Shown piece after piece: positions 18,227 through 24,423 of a stretch of 64,000 bases of DNA. The stretch is from Polyangiaceae bacterium. GTDB lineage: Bacteria; Myxococcota_A; Polyangia; Polyangiales; Polyangiaceae. The stretch is from positions 558,001 to 622,000 of the forward strand of contig JAHBVY010000001.1 in assembly GCA_019637265.1 (NCBI GenBank). The letters run 5' to 3'. Made by a program: the position numbers and the translations under genes. The notes below the pieces were generated by a model. That model worked only from the letters and a program-made list of their open reading frames with translations, was not told the origin of the DNA and did no database searches. Positions within the stretch are counted from its first letter, which is position 1; every line of letters begins with the position of its first letter.

Positions 18227-18823
18227 ATGCGGCCTCCCTGCTCCCCCGTGCTCTTGCGCTGGCGCCCAGCCAGCCGGGGCCGCGGCGCGAGCTGGGGGCG
18301 GGCCAGCGCCGCGGGCTTCACCCTGGTCGAGATGATGATCGTGGTGATCATCGTCGGCATCCTGGCCACCCTGGCCACCATCGGGGTGCGGAAGTACCTG
18401 CTCAGCTCGAAGACGAACGAGGCGATCTACATGATCGGCTCCATCAAGGCCGCGCAGGAGGCCTACAAGGACGAGACCTTCCGTTACCTGGATGTGTCAA
18501 GTAGCCTGACGAGCGGCTTTTACCCAGGGGATCCGGGGCTCACCAAGTACGCCTGGAACAACCCTGCCCACTCGGATTACGCGCGCTGGAATGAGCTCGG
18601 CGTAGAGACGTCGAGCCCAGTGCAGTTCGGCTACGCCACCAAGGCAGGCACCGGCGGCACCGTGCCTCAGGTGGGCACCGCGGAGAACCTGCCTTACCCG
18701 ACGACCAGCGGGCCCTGGTACGTGGTGCGCGCCAGCTCGGATTTGAACGGGGACGGCGTGCTCTCCATCTACACCAGCTCGAGCTTCACCTCGGAGATCT
18801 ACTTCGAGGGGGAGGGGGAGTGA
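18227..18823 (+). CDS. Type IV pilin-like protein (prepilin), paralog 2
   Basis: From ATG 18227 the protein has 198 residues. A TTG further upstream (18197) lies inside the sigma-54 promoter and can be excluded. Because transcription should start near 18224, GTG 18248 (24-nt leader) is also a good start candidate. The prepilin site is SAAG-FTLVEMMIVVIIVG with Gly(-1) and Glu(+5). The mature part shares FYPGDPGLTKYAWNN with paralog 1 (LYPMSTPGLTKYNWVQ) and ends in ASSDLNGDGVLSIYTSSS, again with the DLNGDG loop. It lacks Cys pairs. Pilus or pseudopilus subunit function is well supported; major or minor status is not known. Confidence 0.88.
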   Translation: MRPPCSPVLLRWRPASRGRGASWGRASAAGFTLVEMMIVVIIVGILATLATIGVRKYLLSSKTNEAIYMIGSIKAAQEAYKDETFRYLDVSSSLTSGFYPGDPGLTKYAWNNPAHSDYARWNELGVETSSPVQFGYATKAGTGGTVPQVGTAENLPYPTTSGPWYVVRASSDLNGDGVLSIYTSSSFTSEIYFEGEGE

Positions 18824-19038
18824 ACGGCGCCTGGCTCAACTAGGCAGTGTGGCTGACTTCGACATCCCTCGTTCAAACAGACCAGAGTTTCAACGTCACA
18901 ACACATTCGAACACTGCGCGACCGTCGTCGCGCGACATGAACACTGCGCAGCGGATTGCCGCGCGGATGAATCAAAAGCGAGCGGCAGCCGCGCGGGGCT
19001 GGTGCGCGCCAAGTGAGACCCGCGAAGGAGAGACACCC
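18824..19038 (+). promoter_or_regulatory. Leader region of the main pilin gene
   Basis: The 215-bp region carries direct repeats GAACACTGCGC (18909-18919 and 18939-18949) around an inverted repeat GCGCGAC/GTCGCGC (about 18917-18934). It ends in a strong ribosome site (GAAGGAGA) before ATG 19039. I searched for GG-N10-GC and found no sigma-54 promoter here, unlike the other pilins. Confidence 0.5.
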
Positions 19039-19632
19039 ATGAACTTCCGGAATTATAAGCGGCTGGCCCAGCGCGGCTTCACCCTGATCGAGCTGATGAT
19101 CGTGGTCGTGATCATCGGCATCTTGGCGGCGCTCGCCATCTACGGCGTGACCCGCTACATGCGAAACTCCAAGACGGCCGAGGCGCGCAACTCCCTGGGT
19201 CAGCTGGGCAAGGACGCCGCGGCGGCCTACAACCGGGAGGGCATGGCGGCGACGGTGCTCGCGCTGGGTGGTGCCACGGGCGTGGTGAACCGGCTGTGTG
19301 AGACGGCGACGGCAACGGTGCCGGCCAGCGCGGCGGACATCAAGGGTCAGAAGTACCAGTCGAGCCCGGCGGAGTGGACCGCTGGCAGCCGGACCGTGGG
19401 CTGGCAGTGCGTGCGCTTCTCGATGGAGTCCCCGCAGTACTACATGTACGGCTACTCCGCGACGGACGTCGAGAACACCGGCGGCACCTTCACCGGCACG
19501 GCGCAGGGTGACTTGAACGGCGACGACACGCTGTCCACCTTCTCCATCAGTGGGACGATTCAGGAGGGGACCACGGGCGGCAAGATCGTGACCCTCGCCC
19601 CCAACATCGAGGAGGTGAACCCAGAGGAGTGA
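19039..19632 (+). CDS. pilA: Type IV major pilin PilA-like
   Basis: This 197-residue prepilin has a short classical leader, MNFRNYKRLAQRG, then FTLIELMIVVVIIGILAALA with Gly(-1) and Glu(+5). Of the four paralogs it is closest to canonical PilA and has the best ribosome site. Two cysteines (NRLCETA and WQCVRF) could form the C-terminal disulfide typical of pilins. The C-terminal half includes TGTAQGDLNGDDTLSTFSIS with a Ca-loop-like DLNGDD. A GC-rich hairpin with a T-run follows the stop. PilA forms the pilus fibre for twitching (S-) motility. The choice of this copy as the major subunit is inference from its leader, ribosome site and cysteines. Confidence 0.88.
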   Translation: MNFRNYKRLAQRGFTLIELMIVVVIIGILAALAIYGVTRYMRNSKTAEARNSLGQLGKDAAAAYNREGMAATVLALGGATGVVNRLCETATATVPASAADIKGQKYQSSPAEWTAGSRTVGWQCVRFSMESPQYYMYGYSATDVENTGGTFTGTAQGDLNGDDTLSTFSISGTIQEGTTGGKIVTLAPNIEEVNPEE

Positions 19633-19661
19633 GCCATCACTCGCCGGGGTCTCCCCAACTC

Positions 19662-19704
19662 GCCGCCCCCCGGAGCCAAGGCTCCGCGGGGCGGCGACCG
19701 TTTT
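19662..19704 (+). terminator. Candidate intrinsic terminator after pilA
   Basis: CCGCCCCCCGGAGCC pairs with GGCTCCGCGGGGCGG around a 2-nt AA loop, followed after about 6 nt by TTTT (19701-19704). It begins about 30 bp after the pilA stop. The T-run is short and offset, so moderate confidence. Confidence 0.6.
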
Positions 19705-19739
19705 GTGGCGCGTGCACCTGGAGTCGCCGAGCCGCGCGG

Positions 19740-19757
19740 TTTGGCAGCCGCGCGGCG
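19740..19757 (+). promoter_or_regulatory. Weak sigma-54 promoter candidate of pilin-like gene 4
   Basis: TTTGGCAGCCGCGCGGC has TTGGCA at -24 and GC (19755-19756) exactly 10 bp after GG (19743-19744), but the -12 box is otherwise poor. The expected start near 19768 precedes GTG 19775. Confidence 0.35.
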
Positions 19758-19774
19758 CGTGGTAGCTTCCGGCG

Positions 19775-20260
19775 GTGCGCTCGCTCAGCCCAGTGGAGGC
19801 CGCCGCGGGGGTCGCGCTGGTCGGCGCCGTGCTCGCCGCTGCCATCCCCGCCTTCTTCGAGAACCTGCACGCCTCGCGGCTCGCGGAGCCCATCGGGGGG
19901 CTGAACCGCCTGGCCACGCGGGCCACCGCGCTGGCCGCCGGGCGCGCCGCCGAGGTGGCCTACCCGGAGAGCGCGCCGCTCACGCCGGCGGAGGTGCCCG
20001 CGGGTCGTCAGGTGACCGACCCGCCTGGTACCTGGGCGCACCCCACCTGGCGTCAGCTCGGCTTCGAGTGGACGGTGCCCCACGCGTACTCCTTCGCCTT
20101 CGAGAGCCGCAACGCGAAGGGGCACAGCACCTTCAGCGCCCGCGCCGAGGGCGACTTGGATGGCGACGGCCTGCGCAGCCTGTTCGTGATCAGCGGTGAG
20201 ACGCGCGACGGCGCGCACCCGATTATTTTCCCTATGGATATTCACCGCGAGGTGGAGTGA
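19775..20260 (+). CDS. Pilin-like protein with degenerate prepilin signal, paralog 4
   Basis: The 161-residue protein starts at GTG 19775 with almost no leader: RSLSPVEAAAGVALVGAV. Aligned to pilins, Glu is kept at +5, but the Gly(-1) is Ser and the Phe(+1) is Leu, so cleavage and N-methylation are doubtful. The hydrophobic helix continues to AAIPAFFENL. The C-terminal part matches the pilA family (YSFAFESRNAKGHSTFSARA, then EGDLDGDGLRSLFVISGETR), including the DLDGDG loop. It lies 140 bp behind pilA after a terminator, with its own weak sigma-54 site. It may be an uncleaved pilin-like accessory or a decaying paralog. Confidence 0.8.
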   Translation: MRSLSPVEAAAGVALVGAVLAAAIPAFFENLHASRLAEPIGGLNRLATRATALAAGRAAEVAYPESAPLTPAEVPAGRQVTDPPGTWAHPTWRQLGFEWTVPHAYSFAFESRNAKGHSTFSARAEGDLDGDGLRSLFVISGETRDGAHPIIFPMDIHREVE

Positions 20261-20343
20261 GTAGTTCGACTGACTCAGCGCCGCGTGGGACGTGTGATTT
20301 CCCTGTGGATATTTATTGTGAGATGGTGGTGAGGTGGAGTGAG
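20229..20343 (+). repeat. Diverged duplication of the 3' end of pilin-like gene 4
   Basis: TTCCCTATGGATATTCACCG and the following GAGGTGGAGTGAG (20228-20262) recur, diverged, as TTCCCTGTGGATATTTATTG and GAGGTGGAGTGAG (20299-20343). In the first copy TGA is a stop. In the second, the GTG of the same GAGTGAG is the start codon of the next gene and GAGGTGGA is its ribosome site. Confidence 0.75.
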
Positions 20344-21334
20344 CCGAGGCTATGTGAAGTGGCGTGATCGCTCGCCCAGGAGGCGCCGCGAGACCTTCGT
20401 CTTCGTGCTGCTCGCCCTGCTGGGCGCGTTGGGGGTGCTGGGCGCGCGCGCCGAGCTCACGCCGCGCTACGACGCGCTGCGGGTGAAAACAGACGTGTAC
20501 AGCCTCCCGAGCCCGGAGCAGACGGTGGTGCTCAGCCTGGGGTACCGCGCGGCGCTGGCCGACCTGCTCTACGTGGGGGTGCTCGTCTCCTATGGTCAGC
20601 ACATCCAGGAGCGGCGCGCCTTCGAGTTCGTGGGGGAGTACCTCACCACCATCGCGGAGCTGGACCCTAAGTTCGCGGAGCCGTATCGCTTCGCCGACAC
20701 CTTCGTGGTGCTGCAGAGTAAGAAGCCCACGCTCGCGGATTACCAGCTCGCACGGCGGCTGTTCGAGCGCGGCCTGGAAGAGCTGCCGAACGATGGCCAG
20801 CTGTGGCTCACCGCCGGGCAGTACATCGCCTACCTGGCGCCGCCGCACCTCGGGGACCCGGAGTTGTTCAAGGCCTGGCGCCTCGACGGCGCGCGCGTCA
20901 TGGCGCGCGCCTGTGAGCTGGTGGGGAGCCACGAGAACCTGCCGTTTCAGTGCATCACCGCCGCGACGCTGTACTCGCACCACGGGGAGCTCGAGGCGAG
21001 TGAGCGCTTCCTCGAGCGCGTGCTGGCGGTGAACGACGACCCGGAGATCCAGCAGCTCGCGCTCGGCTACCTCTCGAATCGTTTGGCAGAGGGCGCGCGC
21101 GCCCGGGTGGAGGCGCGCTTCTTACGGCTGGACGCCGCGCGCGCCGCCGATTTGCCGTTCGTGAGTAAGGATCGCTGGCTGGTGCTGGGGCCGCCGTTCG
21201 ACGCCGCAGCGTCCGCCGGGCGCTGCGATGGCTCCGAGCGTGGGGTCACGGCGGCACCTGGTGAGAGCGCGCCTCAGGCGGCGTGCGTCACCGACTGGCG
21301 CCGCTTCAGCGAAGCGGCTCCAGTCACGCCTTGA
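20339..21334 (+). CDS. Membrane-anchored TPR-like protein, unknown function
   Basis: The protein has 331 residues from GTG 20339 (GTG 20354 is possible). One N-terminal transmembrane helix (TFVFVLLALLGALGVLGA, about residues 19-36) follows an Arg-rich start. The remainder is helical with TPR-like pairs (EYLTTIAELDPKFAEPYRFA, RLFERGLEELPNDGQLWLTA, ERVLAVNDDPEIQQLALGYL). A conserved-looking segment precedes them (LPSPEQTVVLSLGYRAALAD, LLYVGVLVSYG). No family is recognised. Its position directly after four pilin genes suggests a pilus-associated role, but that is only inference. The 3' end is duplicated downstream. Confidence 0.78.
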   Translation: MSRGYVKWRDRSPRRRRETFVFVLLALLGALGVLGARAELTPRYDALRVKTDVYSLPSPEQTVVLSLGYRAALADLLYVGVLVSYGQHIQERRAFEFVGEYLTTIAELDPKFAEPYRFADTFVVLQSKKPTLADYQLARRLFERGLEELPNDGQLWLTAGQYIAYLAPPHLGDPELFKAWRLDGARVMARACELVGSHENLPFQCITAATLYSHHGELEASERFLERVLAVNDDPEIQQLALGYLSNRLAEGARARVEARFLRLDAARAADLPFVSKDRWLVLGPPFDAAASAGRCDGSERGVTAAPGESAPQAACVTDWRRFSEAAPVTP

Positions 21335-21376
21335 GGCGCCGCTTCAGTGAAGCGGCTCCAGTCACGCCTTGAGGGC
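21299..21376 (+). repeat. 38-bp tandem duplication of gene 3' end
   Basis: The segment holding CTTCAGCGAAGCGGCTCCAG and the stop recurs 38 bp later with one change (CTTCAGTGAAGCGGC), and a third partial copy begins GGCGCCGCTTC at 21374. Each copy has hairpin arms GCCGCTTC/GAAGCGGC, so the pair may act as terminators. Confidence 0.85.
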
Positions 21377-21651
21377 GCCGCTTCGCACAGAATAGGTTGG
21401 GGCAGGTTTCAAACGTTCGCATCGGATTGGTAGGGGCGGGTTTCAAACGTTCGCATTGGATTGGTAGGGGCGGGTTTCAACCCGCCCTCCGACCAGCGCC
21501 TCCTGCGAGCGCCGCGTGGCTCCGCGCACCGGGAGCCAACCCCCCGATCCCCATGCTCTGCGTGGGAATTTTCCTTGCGGAAAATCGCATGACATTCGGC
21601 CGGCTCCTCGGTGCCCGGCCCTGGCGCGAACGTTTGAAGCCTACCGGCGCC
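21335..21651. repeat. 317-bp repeat-rich spacer with 34-bp tandem and inverted end
   Basis: TTTCAAACGTTCGCAT recurs at 21407 and 21441, and the TTTCAA start again at 21475, giving a 34-bp period (to about 21490). Each unit includes TAGGGGCGGG of the palindromic family. Near the right end GCGAACGTTTGAAGCCTACC (21628-21647) is the inverted complement of the left unit. The inverted ends enclose about 240 bp without a gene, like a decayed miniature element. Confidence 0.75.
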
Positions 21652-24423
21652 TCACGGGAAGCGAACCGCCACCGTCACCGACTGGCCGGGCTGCACCGAC
21701 ACGCTGCGCACCTTGCGGCCGTGCTCGGGGTGCACGAACACCACCGTGTGGTTCCCCGCGGGGACGCTGATGCCGGTGCGCGGCGTCTGGCCCAGCGGGC
21801 GGCCGTCGAGGATGACGTTGGACACCGGGATCGAGTTGATGCTGATGGTGCCGTTGCCCGTCGCGGCGGGCGTCTCGCCGCCGGCCTTGGGCGTGGTGCC
21901 GCCGCCCACCGGCGGCGTCGCGGCGGTGCCGCCGCCCACCGGGCGCTCGGGCTGCTTGCCGCGCTCGTACATCACGATCTCGAAGGTCTTCTCCGCCTCA
22001 CCGTCGGGGAAGGTGATTTCCTGGCGGAAATTGTCGAAGCCCTGCTTGGTCGCCTCGATGCGGTAGGGCTTGTCGGTCGCGATGTCGATCTTCAGGCCGC
22101 GAGTGGCGTCCAGCTTGTCCGCCGGGATGGGGCGGCGGTCAGTGCCGCTCACCAGCACCACGCGCGCGCCCTCGGCGCCAGCGCCGAGCTTGATGTGGGC
22201 GAGGCCCTTCTTCACCTTGAGCTTGAGCGGGCCGATCTCCTGGATGCGGTCGGGCGTGACGGTGACCTTCTGCTCGTGGGGCTCGAAGCGATCGCTGCCA
22301 GCGATGCGGATGGTGTGCTCGCCGGGGGTCATGTCCTTGAGCTCTTGCGGCAGCGGGCCGATCTCCCGACCGTCGACGAACAGCTTGAGCCCGGCGCCCT
22401 CCGCCGTGACCTTCACGCCGGTGCCGCCGGTGGCGACCGCGAGCTCCACCTTCAGCACCACCTCGTCACCGCCCGGCACCTTCACCGCTTGATCGGCGGT
22501 GCCCTGGTACCCCGGCGCCGCGACGCGCACCATGTGCGTCCCCGGCTCGACGTCCTTCAGGATACAGGGTGAGGCGTCGCACTGCTTCACGCCGTCGACG
22601 AACACCTGCAGCGAGTCGATCGCGCGGTTGTTCGGGCCCGACACCGTGACCACCAGCTTGCCGGTGCTGGCGGGCCAGAAGACGAGCACCGCCGCGGCCA
22701 CCAAACCCACCACGAGGAGCGCCGCCACCGCCATCAGCGCCGAGCGGCTGCTCGAGGCGGGCGGCGGTTGGACGAGCTGAGCGTACTGCGCTTGCTGCGC
22801 CGCCAGCTGCTGTTGCGCCAGCTGTTGCTGGGCGAGCTGCTGCTGCGCCAGCTGTTGCTGGGCGAGCTGCTGCTGCGCCAGCTGCTGTGAAGCGGGGCCC
22901 GCGCCGGACGCGGGCGGGGCCGCGCTCGACACCAGGCCAGCCACCGAGGCGGGCGCTGGCGTGCCCGCCGCGGGCGGTGGTGCGCTGCGCAGCAGGGCGC
23001 GCGCGGCGTCCTCCGTGCCCCCCTTGTCGTAGATGGACGTCTTCTCGTCCTCATCGTCCCAGTCCATGTCCACCGGCGCAGCCGTGGCGGCCGGGGGCGG
23101 CCGCGGCGGCAGGCTGCCGCGCCCAGCGGGCATCGACGGCGGTGATGGCGCGGCGGGCGGCGGGGCGGCAGCAGGGTGCGGTGCGGCCGGCGGCGCGGGG
23201 CGAGCCGGCGGCGGGGCGGAGACCACGCGCGGCGCGGGGCCGGGCGGCGGGAGGCCGACGAGCGTCTTCTGGCGTGGAGCAGGGGGTGGCCGTGGCGGCG
23301 CGCTGGGCGTGGGTACGCTGGGCGCGGCCGCGCTCGGCATCGACGACGGACCGCCCTGCTTGGTCGCCAGGCTGTCGAACACGTCGAGGTCGCTACCACC
23401 TTTGTCGCTCATGCGATTCTCCTGAGATACTCCGGGACGGGGAAGGCCAGGGGCCGGGCGCTGAACAGCTGGGGCGTCAGGGCCGCGCGCAGGGCCTGAG
23501 CCGCGAGCGATGACGGCCCCTGATGCAGGACCCAGGGCAGCGCCGATCGACGCCGCGAAGGCTCGAAGAGCTGCCTCGAAATCTGCCGCGGTAGCGTACC
23601 GCTCATCGGGCCTTTTTGCGAGCGCCTTCAGCACGATCCGGTCGAGCTCCGGGGGGATCCGATCGCCCACCGGGGGGGCCCGCGTTCCGGGTGGAACAAT
23701 GTCCTGAGAGCGGATCAGGCCGAGCAGCATCAGCTCGTTGGGCGCTTGAAACAGCCGCTCTCCAACCAGCGCTTCCCACAGGCATATCCCCAAGGAGAAG
23801 ACATCGCTCCGCCCGTCCACCGCGGCGCCCATCGCCTGCTCCGGGCTCAGGTAGCCGAGCTTGCCTTTGATGTCGCCCACCGTGGTGCGGGTGATGCGGC
23901 CCTCCGCCTTGGCGATACCAAAGTCGATGAGCTTCACCGCGCCGGGTGAGCCGTCGGGGCCGCGCCCCGACACCAAGATGTTCGATGGGGTGACGTCGCG
24001 GTGCACGAGCCGGAGCGGCTGCCCGTCGTCGCCCGTCGCCTGGTGCGCGTAGCTGAGCGCCGCCGCCACGCAGGTGACGATCCGGATCGACTCCGCCAGG
24101 GGCAACCGCTCGCCGCGCGCAGCGGCCTGCGCCATCAGCGTCTGGAGGCTGGTGCCCTCCACGTACTCGAAGGCGAGGTAAGGCAAGCCAGCGACCTGCC
24201 CCACGTCGAGCAGCCGCGCGATGCCCGGGTGATCGAGCCGCGCGGCGATGCGCGCCTCGTCGATCAGCTCGGTCACCAGATCTTCATCCTCGGCGACGCT
24301 CGGCAGCACGCGCTTCAGCGCCACCTGCTGCCCGCTCACGAGGTGGTGCGCGCGGTAGATCTCCGCCATCCCGCCGACGCCGACGCGCTGGCCCAGCTGG
24401 TAGGCGCCGAACGTCGTCATCAC
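21652..24423 (-). CDS. Ser/Thr protein kinase with transmembrane helix and PEGA-type repeats
   Basis: This 923-residue protein is a Hanks-type kinase. The N-terminal domain (1 to about 285) has GVGGMAE (P-loop), VALKRV lysine, the catalytic loop HRDVTPSN, DFG and the SPEQ activation end. A long Pro/Ala-rich linker follows. It contains five or six QLAQQ repeats (encoded about 22795-22890). A single transmembrane helix (ALMAVAALLVVGLVAAAVLVF, about 655-675) separates it from an external region of three or more PEGA-like beta repeats, such as DSLQVFVDGVKQCDASPCIL, LKLFVDGREIGPLP and SNVILDGRPLGQTPRTG. PEGA repeats usually contact the cell wall or surface ligands. The start overlaps the upstream gene's stop by ATGA, suggesting a coupled two-gene unit. 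Confidence 0.93.
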   Translation of the reverse strand: MMTTFGAYQLGQRVGVGGMAEIYRAHHLVSGQQVALKRVLPSVAEDEDLVTELIDEARIAARLDHPGIARLLDVGQVAGLPYLAFEYVEGTSLQTLMAQAAARGERLPLAESIRIVTCVAAALSYAHQATGDDGQPLRLVHRDVTPSNILVSGRGPDGSPGAVKLIDFGIAKAEGRITRTTVGDIKGKLGYLSPEQAMGAAVDGRSDVFSLGICLWEALVGERLFQAPNELMLLGLIRSQDIVPPGTRAPPVGDRIPPELDRIVLKALAKRPDERYATAADFEAALRAFAASIGAALGPASGAVIARGSGPARGPDAPAVQRPAPGLPRPGVSQENRMSDKGGSDLDVFDSLATKQGGPSSMPSAAAPSVPTPSAPPRPPPAPRQKTLVGLPPPGPAPRVVSAPPPARPAPPAAPHPAAAPPPAAPSPPSMPAGRGSLPPRPPPAATAAPVDMDWDDEDEKTSIYDKGGTEDAARALLRSAPPPAAGTPAPASVAGLVSSAAPPASGAGPASQQLAQQQLAQQQLAQQQLAQQQLAQQQLAAQQAQYAQLVQPPPASSSRSALMAVAALLVVGLVAAAVLVFWPASTGKLVVTVSGPNNRAIDSLQVFVDGVKQCDASPCILKDVEPGTHMVRVAAPGYQGTADQAVKVPGGDEVVLKVELAVATGGTGVKVTAEGAGLKLFVDGREIGPLPQELKDMTPGEHTIRIAGSDRFEPHEQKVTVTPDRIQEIGPLKLKVKKGLAHIKLGAGAEGARVVLVSGTDRRPIPADKLDATRGLKIDIATDKPYRIEATKQGFDNFRQEITFPDGEAEKTFEIVMYERGKQPERPVGGGTAATPPVGGGTTPKAGGETPAATGNGTISINSIPVSNVILDGRPLGQTPRTGISVPAGNHTVVFVHPEHGRKVRSVSVQPGQSVTVAVRFP

